13,754 nucleotides of DNA from Thermoplasmata archaeon. Lineage in GTDB: Archaea; Thermoplasmatota; Thermoplasmata; Thermoplasmatales; Thermoplasmataceae. Of this stretch, positions 1 to 6,938 are shown one piece after another. The DNA lies in the NCBI GenBank assembly GCA_021819225.1, contig JAKARU010000013.1:1-13754 (forward strand). Reading direction: 5' to 3'. Within the stretch, counting starts at the first letter, position 1. Each line of letters starts with the position of its first letter. Position numbers and translations under genes: made by a program. The notes under the pieces were generated by a model. That model saw nothing but the letters and a program-made list of their open reading frames with translations, did not search any database and had not been told where the DNA came from.

Positions 1-839
1 ATACATGACTGGCCTGCATTCCAGAATTTGGCCCATATAAGCGCTCTTGCAGCGTTTTCAAGATCAGCATCCTTCCATATGATGAATGGTGCCTTGCCCC
101 CCAGTTCCAGGATTGTCTTGGCCATGTTCTTTGCAGTGTTCTGAATTATTCTCTGTCCGGTTTCTGTGGATCCGGTCATGGTCACAAGGCCAACCTTTTT
201 GTGGGATACTATATAGTCGCCGATCTCTGAGCCTTTTCCAGTGATGAGGTTGAGGACTCCTCTTGGTATCCCTGCTTCCACAAATTTCCTAACAATCCAT
301 TCAGCTGTGAGCGGCGTATCACTGCTTGGCTTCAGCACTACAGAATTACCGGTTAGCAATGCCGGAGCAAGTTTACGTGCGACCATTGCTGCAGGGAAGT
401 TCCATGGAGTCAATGCGATAACGACACCATGCGGGATCTTGTACTGGAAGATCTTCCTGTGGGAAGTCGTCCCTTCAACAATATCACCGGTGATCTTCCT
501 GGCGAATTCAGAATAGTAATAAACCTGATCCAGGACCCCATCTACCTCCTCGGCCGCCTGTACCTTCACCTTTCCGCACTCCCTGATCAGTATCTCCTCA
601 AGTTCCTTTCTTGCAGCCTTTATACGGTCTCCTGTTTCACGTATAATCCTTCCCCTTTCAACAGATCCAAGAGCATACCAGGCCTCATACGAGGCTTCTG
701 CTGCATCGATTGCCCGGTCCACGTCATCAGTTGTGGATGCTGGAAATTTGTCCAGTAATTCCCCTGTTGAGGGATTCAGCTTGTCTATGGTCTTTCCGTT
801 GCTAGAATCTACCCATTGACCATCAATATAGTTTTTCAT
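1..839 (-). CDS. Aldehyde dehydrogenase, probably D-glyceraldehyde dehydrogenase (3' end cut by window edge)
   Basis: NAD(P)-dependent aldehyde dehydrogenase, soluble, oxidising an aldehyde to its acid. The first 279 codons are visible: ATG at 839, then an open frame running off the left edge. Seen: YIDGQWV near the N-terminus, TPWNFPAA (cofactor-binding region), GNSVVLKPS, TMTGSTETG, ELGGK with catalytic Glu245, and NAGQSC with catalytic Cys279. The 34-residue Glu-to-Cys spacing is that of the family. The sequence strongly resembles, from memory, the Thermoplasma acidophilum D-glyceraldehyde dehydrogenase of the non-phosphorylative Entner-Doudoroff pathway, so that substrate is the best guess; succinate-semialdehyde or another aldehyde remains possible. 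There is no Shine-Dalgarno before the ATG, and a TATA-like element lies about 26 bases upstream, which fits a leaderless transcript. The C-terminal third lies outside the window. Confidence 0.93.
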   Translation of the reverse strand, partial: MKNYIDGQWVDSSNGKTIDKLNPSTGELLDKFPASTTDDVDRAIDAAEASYEAWYALGSVERGRIIRETGDRIKAARKELEEILIRECGKVKVQAAEEVDGVLDQVYYYSEFARKITGDIVEGTTSHRKIFQYKIPHGVVIALTPWNFPAAMVARKLAPALLTGNSVVLKPSSDTPLTAEWIVRKFVEAGIPRGVLNLITGKGSEIGDYIVSHKKVGLVTMTGSTETGQRIIQNTAKNMAKTILELGGKAPFIIWKDADLENAARALIWAKFWNAGQSC

Positions 840-860
840 GGTTAGACATGTGCTACATAG

Positions 861-868
861 GATTTATC
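861..868 (-). promoter_or_regulatory. TATA-like element for the aldehyde dehydrogenase gene
   Basis: On the minus strand GATAAATC is centred about 26 bases before the ATG at 839 and is preceded by an A-rich stretch (GAAAACA). This spacing is typical of an archaeal TATA box serving a leaderless mRNA. It is position-based inference with no start-site data. Confidence 0.45.
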
Positions 869-990
869 TGTTTTCATTTTTACGGGATTTCCCGGAAGGT
901 CTTCCATTCAGGGATGTGTGCACACTGATTTACCAATCCATAAAATCCCTGTTATCAGATCTGATCCTGGGAATATGCCTGCAATCAACG

Positions 991-1764
991 TCAGAACATC
1001 CTGACATTTCCCTTTTCATATTTTTTATATGCGCTGAGAAGATCTTCCAGGTGTTCCACGGTTGAGAATTTCGGTACAGGATAAGCTCCAAGCGAAATTG
1101 TGTAAAGCAGGCTGTATGCTGATACGGAAAGCCCGGATTTCTTTATGTTATCCCTCATCTTATGATTCTCAGGCATTCTGTTCCTGTTAAGGGGTGAGTA
1201 AGCTATTGGCAGGATCCCTTTTTCCTCAGAAAACTCCCTTATTTCATTGAACTGTGACTGTCTGGACACATTCAGCTCGATCTGGTTTGCGTAAATCTGG
1301 CCTGATGAAAGGGAATAAGAAAGGGAAAGCAGTTCAAGGCCAAAATTGCTAACGCCGACGTATCTTGCCAGCCCATCGTCTTTCAGGTCAAGCAGATCCT
1401 TTATTAATTCTGGTAGATCGTGATTCTCATCGGGCCAGTGAAGAAGGTAGAGATCAACATAATCAGTTTTCATCCTCCTAAGTGATCTGTTTAGTGCGTC
1501 CCTCAAATTGCCATATGATGATGGCCAGGCCTTGGTAATGATGAACAGGTTCTTCCTGTTGTTCGTTTCAACTGCCCTTCCAACCAGCTCCTCTGAATGC
1601 CCTGCTCCATACATTTCAGCTGTATCAATAACATTGATCCCACCCTGGATTGCCCTGTTTATGATTTCAACCCACTGGTTGTCCCGCGAATAATCCGGTT
1701 GCGAGGCTCCTCCCATCCGCCATGTACCTATTCCGAACGGGAAGAACTGCTTTTTCTCTATCAT
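991..1764 (-). CDS. Aldo/keto reductase
   Basis: A 257-residue NADPH-dependent oxidoreductase of the aldo/keto reductase superfamily, a cytosolic TIM barrel reducing aldehydes or ketones. The catalytic tetrad is visible: Asp47 and Tyr52 in IDTAEMYG, Lys78 in IITKAW and His109 in YLLHWP. Further family marks are GVSNF at 137-141, the Q161-IELN strand, AYSPL at 188-192 and a cofactor-phosphate segment around PKFST at 231-235. It is a little shorter than most members (about 270-330), mainly from short C-terminal loops. Its ATG overlaps the stop codon of the upstream gene (ATGA), so the two are almost certainly co-transcribed and translationally coupled. The substrate cannot be read from the sequence. 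Its closeness to a sugar-acid-pathway aldehyde dehydrogenase may be coincidental, since a promoter-like region lies between them. Confidence 0.92.
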   Translation of the reverse strand: MIEKKQFFPFGIGTWRMGGASQPDYSRDNQWVEIINRAIQGGINVIDTAEMYGAGHSEELVGRAVETNNRKNLFIITKAWPSSYGNLRDALNRSLRRMKTDYVDLYLLHWPDENHDLPELIKDLLDLKDDGLARYVGVSNFGLELLSLSYSLSSGQIYANQIELNVSRQSQFNEIREFSEEKGILPIAYSPLNRNRMPENHKMRDNIKKSGLSVSAYSLLYTISLGAYPVPKFSTVEHLEDLLSAYKKYEKGNVRMF

Positions 1765-2882
1765 ATTTCAATTCCCAGCATCTTTCCTATTTCTTTTCCT
1801 GAGGTGCCTGCAAGCGCAAGCTTCTCCTTGACATTGAATGATTCGGTTTTTGTTCCAGGCTGGTTTTTCAATACATTCTGCAGGAGGTCCTTCTTCATCT
1901 CGAAGACCTTCATTGCAAATTGCCTGATATTCCCGGTGTCAATTATCTCATTCCCATTATCAGAAAGATGAGTCAACTTCATCTTGTTTCCCTCAATTTC
2001 CATTATGCTCCCATATATGCGATCGAGTGGATCCTGAATCCTTTCCATTTCTATGGTACTGCTAAGCGCAGAATTTCCAGTTATATCAATTGTCTGCTTG
2101 TCTATGGAATATTCGATGGAAAGGAATGCGCTGTCATTTCCTCTTGACATCACGAATGTAACTTTACCATCACTGTCCGGATCTGAAAAGACAACAAACA
2201 GGTTTCCCTTGCTGATGCTTGCAGATGACAGGTAATAACGGTCAATCCTCTCATAATCTACCTGGGTTTCCTTTCCAACCCAGTTGCTGCCACTGCTGAC
2301 CGGAATCCTGACTCCCTTTTCGAGTGAACCGAATTTTATCGGTTCCTTGAATATCTCCAGGCTTCTAGTGTTGAGGGAAAATTCGTATTCGATTCCTCCC
2401 TCTGCGATATATTTGACCGTAGAATCATATACACCCTCCACCAGCTTGAGATTGATGGTCATGTCAATCACTTTCATTGCATCTGAGGAGAGGAAGGCCT
2501 GTATATTCTTTGTTGAATTCATTCTTGCTGACGACATCCCTGTCTCGATCTCGTCCATCTTCGCCTTGAAGTCATCACCAACACGTTTCTTCAGCTTCTC
2601 AAGGCTTGCCTTTACGAAGTCGTTGATCTCCTTCTCTGTATCTCCTATTCCCTTGTATGCCTTTGTTGCCTTGAAATCCTCTATTACCTTTGAAATATTG
2701 ACCTGGAGCTTGTCTATATCTGCAGTTTCCTGAGGTAAAGCATTTTTTAAACTGTCAAGATTGACCTTCAGATTATCGTAATCATTCTGGCTGATTATGG
2801 AATCCAGCAAATACTGGAAATAAATCCTAACCGTTTTCTCATCAGCCGAAGAGTTTGAAGTTTCTATTTTAATCCCCGTCAT
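1761..2882 (-). CDS. Unrecognised protein: helical/coiled-coil N-terminal half, beta-rich C-terminal half
   Basis: I do not recognise this family. With the ATG at 2882 the product has 373 residues; a GTG at 2918 would add 12. I prefer the ATG because an A/T-rich element (GATTAAAAAAA) lies about 22 bases upstream, fitting the leaderless pattern here. There is no signal peptide or membrane segment, so it is probably cytosolic. Roughly residues 15-125 are charged and strongly helical with heptad-like spacing (KLQVNISKVIEDFK, EKLKKRVGDDFKAKMDEI), suggesting a coiled coil. Residues about 135-310 alternate hydrophobic and polar residues as in beta strands, with SDPDSDGK looking like a turn or possible metal-binding loop. 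The end is helical again. It is the first gene of a two-gene unit with the aldo/keto reductase, joined by an ATGA overlap. Function unknown. Confidence 0.8.
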   Translation of the reverse strand: MTGIKIETSNSSADEKTVRIYFQYLLDSIISQNDYDNLKVNLDSLKNALPQETADIDKLQVNISKVIEDFKATKAYKGIGDTEKEINDFVKASLEKLKKRVGDDFKAKMDEIETGMSSARMNSTKNIQAFLSSDAMKVIDMTINLKLVEGVYDSTVKYIAEGGIEYEFSLNTRSLEIFKEPIKFGSLEKGVRIPVSSGSNWVGKETQVDYERIDRYYLSSASISKGNLFVVFSDPDSDGKVTFVMSRGNDSAFLSIEYSIDKQTIDITGNSALSSTIEMERIQDPLDRIYGSIMEIEGNKMKLTHLSDNGNEIIDTGNIRQFAMKVFEMKKDLLQNVLKNQPGTKTESFNVKEKLALAGTSGKEIGKMLGIEI

Positions 2883-2897
2883 GGATATGACAGGATG

Positions 2898-2908
2898 TTT
2901 TTTTAATC
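2898..2908 (-). promoter_or_regulatory. TATA-like A/T-rich element for the unrecognised gene
   Basis: GATTAAAAAAA on the minus strand lies about 16-26 bases before the ATG at 2882. It supports a leaderless transcript from that start rather than the upstream GTG at 2918, but it is a weak match and would itself lie inside the longer reading frame. Confidence 0.3.
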
Positions 2909-3007
2909 TTACCTTCACAGATGGATAGCTTGTATCAATTCATGATAATGGCAGACAAATGTATGGCTCCTCCATGAAGTACTGTATTACGTGCAAATTT
3001 GATAAGA

Positions 3008-3014
3008 TTTATAT
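3008..3014 (+). promoter_or_regulatory. TATA box for the plus-strand membrane-protein/permease unit
   Basis: TTTATAT, preceded by purine-rich AAGA, is centred about 25 bases upstream of the ATG at 3036. This is the expected position for an archaeal TATA box with transcription starting at or next to the start codon. It is the clearest leaderless promoter in the window and lies in the roughly 150-base divergent spacer. Confidence 0.6.
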
Positions 3015-3035
3015 CCTTGGTCACATAGAAGATTC

Positions 3036-3506
3036 ATGGATGAGGAGAAGCGAGAAGACCCGCTGGATCCATTGATCGATTCATTTGAGATTAGCGTAAA
3101 AGCCCTTATGCTTCTTTCCGACAGGGATGATACCATATCAAGATCGGATATAATACGGAGAATGGAGAACAGTTCAAGCGAGGAGGTCCGGGAGTTCATA
3201 GACATAATCAGGACAGCCAGGAAGGGTAATGACCTGAGCATTCTCTTTTCAACAGTAGGTGAGTTCCTGCTTTCTGCTTTCCTGTTTATACTGGGCATAA
3301 TCCTGGTAGTTCCGACGTTTTCTTCGGGAGCAAACAGTAATGTCTTCTTTTCCTATTATGTGAATGCACTCAGGTTTGCTGAGATAAGTTCAGGATATTT
3401 CCAGGTTGCGCTCTTCATAAATTTCCTGATTGCACTGATTGTTCTCTTTGCAGGATTCTTCACTCTCAGGACGGCACGTGTTAATATCAGGTACCTGTTC
3501 AGGTGA
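3036..3506 (+). CDS. Small two-helix membrane protein of unknown function
   Basis: A 156-residue protein, not recognised. Residues 1-65 are charged and hydrophilic, with predicted helices (DPLIDSFEISVKALMLL; SRSDIIRRMENSSSEEVREF) that could form a small regulatory or docking domain. Two hydrophobic membrane spans follow at about 73-93 and 122-143, separated by a polar loop rich in Ser, Asn and Tyr. The C-terminus is basic (RTARVNIRYLFR), which by the positive-inside rule places both ends in the cytosol. The ATG at 3036 is supported by the TATA box 25 bases upstream and the lack of a ribosome-binding site. The stop codon is part of the Shine-Dalgarno of the permease gene that follows 6 bases later, so the two are co-expressed. 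It could be an accessory subunit or regulator of that permease; this is inferred from context only. Confidence 0.82.
   Translation: MDEEKREDPLDPLIDSFEISVKALMLLSDRDDTISRSDIIRRMENSSSEEVREFIDIIRTARKGNDLSILFSTVGEFLLSAFLFILGIILVVPTFSSGANSNVFFSYYVNALRFAEISSGYFQVALFINFLIALIVLFAGFFTLRTARVNIRYLFR
3501..3506 (+). promoter_or_regulatory. Shine-Dalgarno deciding the TTG start of the permease gene
   Basis: AGGTGA matches the archaeal anti-Shine-Dalgarno and ends 6 bases before the TTG at 3513. Its last three bases are the stop codon of the preceding gene, so termination and re-initiation are probably coupled. Confidence 0.6.
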
Positions 3507-3512
3507 AGTAAT

Positions 3513-5336
3513 TTGGACAGAAAGACCATCAGGAAGATCTATTTTGCAAGGGTACTGATTACTGCCGCATCGTTTTCAATATTCATGCTGATCAGCATAT
3601 TCGGCATAGTTAATTTCTCATATATCTTCGATTTCACGTCATTCACACTTAGGAGGACTGTCCTGCTGATATCGTTCTTCACAGGCCTTGTTCTTGCGCT
3701 CTATCTTACACTGTCGTTCCCACTTTCCCTAAGGGTTCATTTCTCAAGGCCCAGAGTGACAGGAAAGTCACGGCCTGTTTATGGCTTCTTTATCGTTCTA
3801 TCAATAGGAATAGGATCCACGCTTGGTTCTCCCCTGTTCATCCTCATTCCAGAAAATGCACTTCAGTTCGGCATCATATCTACCATCTCCCTTCTGGTCG
3901 CTGCCGGAACATCCCTGATAATGGCGAGAGTCTACAATGATGTTTATCTCTTTCACAGGAATAACGGGAAAGACATAGTCGGAGGACCTGCTTTTGTCAG
4001 GGAAGCCTACGGAGTTTCATCGGTGAGGTACTTCATAAGCAGGACTTCGATGTGGGTGGCTAATTCTGCACTGGCTGCATACTGCGTGATAATTTTCTTC
4101 GATCTGCTCCTCATCGTCCTTCCTTCAAGCCACTTTGTGTCTGGCATGTACTCACAGATACTTATTTACGGGATTCTGGGTCTCTTCATCTTCTGGTTCA
4201 TCATCAATGCATTCTTTGAGGAAAGGTATATTGTCCTGATTGGAAAGGTACAGCTAATTATGATGGTGGTTATGGCAGCCATCCTCATTGCTGAGGAGGC
4301 AGTTGTCTTCCACAGTGCACCTCTTTCCACAAGGCTCTTCTTCTCATTCTCTGGAAACTGGTTCGAGGACATCCTTATTGACACCGGGTACCTCTTCATC
4401 CTCTTCTTCGGTTTCCAGGAAATAATGGCGTTCCAGAGAAGCGTGGATACGAAATCCGAATATTTCATACCCCTGATAAGGAAGAAGATCAGGATTGGGA
4501 AGGACAGGATCATCAAGCTCAGCATGATTCTCACAGTGATTATATCCTCTTCAATCAACATCGCATACTCAATTGCAGTGCTCATGACTCAGCAAAGGGG
4601 GGAAGGACTGGAAACTGCCTCAATTCCGGCCTTTAAGATAGCCAGTCTTGCAGGAGGCGGGGTTGCTTACGTATTCATGATAGTAGCCTTCATAATTGCA
4701 ACCCTGACCACCTTTGTTCCGGCTTTTCTTGCTGCCTCCCGACACCTTAGGTCCCTTGGAGAAGACCGTATCTTCCCGCTCTCCGTAACCAGATTCTCAT
4801 GGGTCTTCACCCTTATTTTCATAATAATATTGATTGAAACAGGTGAAGATTTCCTGCTGAGCATTACTGACTTCATGGTTTTGATCAGCCTTGCATTCAT
4901 CAATCTTTCAGCGCTGAGGTACAGGAGGGAAATGGGAAGGATCAATGGAGCTGTAAGGCCGGTGATAGTCGGAATGCTGACATTCACATTTGGCGCTTTC
5001 AATTATTTCATTGACCCCTATGTCGTGCTTTTTTCGATTCTTGTAATAGCCACTTCCTATCTAATACACAATATAATAAACATGGAAGCTGCAGCTAAGA
5101 AGCTTTACTCCGCATCAATCCTTGTCATGGTCTTCCTGACCTCAGTCTTTACAGGAATAAATTACAGCAGCCTCAACGCGATTAATATACCATCAATAGG
5201 GATTGCGGGAGAGTTTGAAGGTCTGCTATTCCTTCTTCTTCTGCTCATCCTGTCCGTGATAGCAATGGTGGAATTCATACTTGAGTGGATACTGACAAGG
5301 GGAGGTTATGAGGAGGCAATTAAATCATTGATCTGA
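3513..5336 (+). CDS. APC-superfamily (amino acid permease-like) transporter with extra N-terminal helices
   Basis: A 607-residue polytopic membrane protein. Two hydrophobic spans at about 11-37 and 47-70 precede the part resembling the APC fold. There, SIGIGSTLGSPLF (about 97-109) fits the broken first core helix with its glycine motif. FFGFQEIMAFQRS fits the broken core helix 6 followed by a polar loop. The stretch ending PAFLAASRHLRSLGEDRIFP fits core helix 8 and the SR-x-dg-x-P loop of amino acid permeases. About fourteen spans are likely overall. It probably moves amino acids or related compounds, by proton coupling in an acidophile, but the substrate is unknown. The start is TTG at 3513, supported by AGGTGA 6 bases upstream. 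It is coupled to the small membrane protein before it. Its last 17 bases overlap, tail to tail, the convergent thiE gene. Confidence 0.8.
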   Translation: MDRKTIRKIYFARVLITAASFSIFMLISIFGIVNFSYIFDFTSFTLRRTVLLISFFTGLVLALYLTLSFPLSLRVHFSRPRVTGKSRPVYGFFIVLSIGIGSTLGSPLFILIPENALQFGIISTISLLVAAGTSLIMARVYNDVYLFHRNNGKDIVGGPAFVREAYGVSSVRYFISRTSMWVANSALAAYCVIIFFDLLLIVLPSSHFVSGMYSQILIYGILGLFIFWFIINAFFEERYIVLIGKVQLIMMVVMAAILIAEEAVVFHSAPLSTRLFFSFSGNWFEDILIDTGYLFILFFGFQEIMAFQRSVDTKSEYFIPLIRKKIRIGKDRIIKLSMILTVIISSSINIAYSIAVLMTQQRGEGLETASIPAFKIASLAGGGVAYVFMIVAFIIATLTTFVPAFLAASRHLRSLGEDRIFPLSVTRFSWVFTLIFIIILIETGEDFLLSITDFMVLISLAFINLSALRYRREMGRINGAVRPVIVGMLTFTFGAFNYFIDPYVVLFSILVIATSYLIHNIINMEAAAKKLYSASILVMVFLTSVFTGINYSSLNAINIPSIGIAGEFEGLLFLLLLLILSVIAMVEFILEWILTRGGYEEAIKSLI

Positions 5337-5916
5337 GTTTCAATGTGTCTGCGTAGGGATCCTGTGATGAGTAGAGCATTGAACTGACTGCTATTCCGTC
5401 GTAATTAAGATCAATAATTCTGGCCACGTTGCTGAAACTTATCCCCCCTATGGCGTATATCGGAATGTCAATCCTTGGCCTTGCACTTTTTATAACCTCT
5501 GGATTGCATAGAGTATAATCCTTCTTCGTGCCTGTTGGATACATTGAGCCAAAGGCTATGTAATTTGCCCCCTTAAGTTGAAGGTTTACGGCAATATCCG
5601 GATCGCAGTAGGCTGATCCACCGAGCAGTATTCCGGGATATTGTTCCCTGATGGACCCTATATCCCGGTCGTCCTTTCCCACATGGACACCGTCTGATTC
5701 TATTTCTGGATAAAGATCAATGCGGTCATTTATATAGAAAAGTGTCCCATGATCCATGCACATTCCTTTCAACTTCCTTGCAACCTCTATAAATTTACTG
5801 CTACTGGATGTCTTATCCCTGTACTGAAGAATCTCGATTCCTGCCATCAATATCCTTTCAGTTTTCCTGTAAAATGAATCCCCGGTGAAATCAGGAGTAA
5901 TTCCATATATTATCAT
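5320..5916 (-). CDS. thiE: Thiamine-phosphate synthase
   Basis: Joins hydroxymethylpyrimidine diphosphate and thiazole phosphate into thiamine phosphate in the cytosol. The 198-residue TIM-barrel protein shows the family motifs in order: QYRDK at 31-35 (phosphate/Lys motif), NDRIDL at 63-68, DGVHVGKDD at 75-83, GGSAY at 99-103, the FGSMYPTGTKK segment at 122-132, YAIGGIS at 154-160 and DGIAVSSML at 173-181. The family consensus HLGQ-x-D is HVGKDD here, a mild variation. The start chosen is the ATG at 5916, whose ATGA overlaps the stop codon of the upstream AIR-synthase-like gene, with GGGGTG about 10 bases upstream. A longer frame from 5961 would add 15 residues lying wholly inside the neighbour. 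Its last 17 bases overlap the convergent permease gene. TenI-type isomerases look similar, but the conserved substrate-binding motifs favour ThiE. Confidence 0.88.
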   Translation of the reverse strand: MIIYGITPDFTGDSFYRKTERILMAGIEILQYRDKTSSSSKFIEVARKLKGMCMDHGTLFYINDRIDLYPEIESDGVHVGKDDRDIGSIREQYPGILLGGSAYCDPDIAVNLQLKGANYIAFGSMYPTGTKKDYTLCNPEVIKSARPRIDIPIYAIGGISFSNVARIIDLNYDGIAVSSMLYSSQDPYADTLKLRSMI

Positions 5917-6938
5917 TTTTTTATTGCACCCCAGTATGGATCTCCATCTATGGGATCCCACATCTGCCCATCAAGAAAAACATTTCCTCCCTTATTCGCT
6001 GAAAAATAGCCTGCCCTGGACACCCTGATTCCCTTTCCTGACATGAATTTCTCGAATTCCTCTGAAAACTCCTTCATAATACCAACAAGAATGCATCCTT
6101 CGCCTGTTGTCTCCAGAGGATTTATCCCGAATTTCTCAAGGTAACTGCAAACCAGCGGTGAAGAGTTCAACATGTTGCCTGCCAGGTGAATATCCATTCC
6201 AACGAGGGACGAAAGCTCATTTGATGCATTGACCATTCCACCTTCTGTTACATCGTGGATAAAGAGAACTGAGTTTGTCTGATTGTGGAAATCTATGATG
6301 TTCTTTGTCCGGTATGACGGGATCATTTCTTCCTTCATTTCCATGAGATTCCTGATCTCCGCAGATTCAGGGTCTCCGCCAATCCCATAGGAGGCCATAA
6401 CCACCGCTGCCTGTATTCCAGGTATCCCCATGACGTAAATTTGGTCTTCACTTCTGGTTCTCCGGAAATCTGGTATGGCGGTCTTTTCGGTTCCAATCAT
6501 TGTAAGTGAGCCAATGAGTGGGAGGGATGATGATGGATATCTTCCGGTGTGGCCTGTAACTATATCCACTGACCATTTCTCAGCCTCCCGGGTAAACGCA
6601 TCCCAGTATTCCTCCAGCGAATCGTTGCTAAAATCAGTCGGTAGCGTTAGCGTTACTGTCATATAATCAGGAACGTTTGCTGATGCCATGAAATCTGTCA
6701 TGACAATGTGAAAGCCGAACCTTGCTGCAAAGTCCAACCCGAGGGGTCTGTGACACGAAAGAGGATCGGTTGTTGCGATGATTTTCCCTGCGCCTCCAGA
6801 ATATATTCCAAAGTCAACCCCAGGACGGGGTCCAAGAAGTGTTCTGGAATTCCTTATCTTGTCGAGTATTATCCTCTCCAGTTCCTGACTGCCCAATTTT
6901 CCATATCTAGATGATGTCCTTCCTTCCAGATTCAACAC
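5913..6938 (-). CDS. AIR-synthase-family (PurM/ThiL/HypE-like) ATP-dependent enzyme, possible thiamine-phosphate kinase
   Basis: Member of the PurM superfamily (PurM, ThiL, HypE, SelD), which uses ATP to phosphorylate or activate small substrates. Seen from the chosen start: RYGKL with an amphipathic helix at the N-terminus, GVDFGIY at 40-46 and ATTDPL at 55-60 (nucleotide/metal-binding strand), a TDFMASANVPDYMTV segment at 81-95 matching the S/TD-x-x-A-x-GA-x-P region, TGHTG at 128-132, HDVTEGGM at 228-235 and GEGC at 279-282. The canonical ThiL GDDAA motif is not clear. Direct coupling to thiE (ATGA) suggests a thiamine-phosphate kinase role, but that is inference; a HypE-like role is the alternative. 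The start is uncertain: GTG 6938, TTG 6935, TTG 6896 or ATG 6986 are in frame. I chose GTG 6938 to keep YGKL. It overlaps the MFS gene end. Confidence 0.75.
   Translation of the reverse strand: MLNLEGRTSSRYGKLGSQELERIILDKIRNSRTLLGPRPGVDFGIYSGGAGKIIATTDPLSCHRPLGLDFAARFGFHIVMTDFMASANVPDYMTVTLTLPTDFSNDSLEEYWDAFTREAEKWSVDIVTGHTGRYPSSSLPLIGSLTMIGTEKTAIPDFRRTRSEDQIYVMGIPGIQAAVVMASYGIGGDPESAEIRNLMEMKEEMIPSYRTKNIIDFHNQTNSVLFIHDVTEGGMVNASNELSSLVGMDIHLAGNMLNSSPLVCSYLEKFGINPLETTGEGCILVGIMKEFSEEFEKFMSGKGIRVSRAGYFSANKGGNVFLDGQMWDPIDGDPYWGAIKK

Noticed and set aside
241..758. Plus-strand frames opposite the aldehyde dehydrogenase
   Set aside because: The minus strand carries a continuous dehydrogenase frame with all expected motifs through this stretch.
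1030..1050. CTGAGAAGATCTTCC as a riboswitch or regulator motif
   Set aside because: It lies inside the aldo/keto reductase coding sequence and no partner core motif follows.
2284..2733. 149-codon plus-strand frame opposite the unrecognised gene
   Set aside because: Composition is that of an antisense shadow (Ser/Ile-rich, no motif), with no promoter or ribosome site, and it lies fully inside the better-supported minus-strand gene.
4166..4585. 139-codon minus-strand frame opposite the permease gene
   Set aside because: Lies entirely within a long, clearly coding permease frame and shows only shadow composition.
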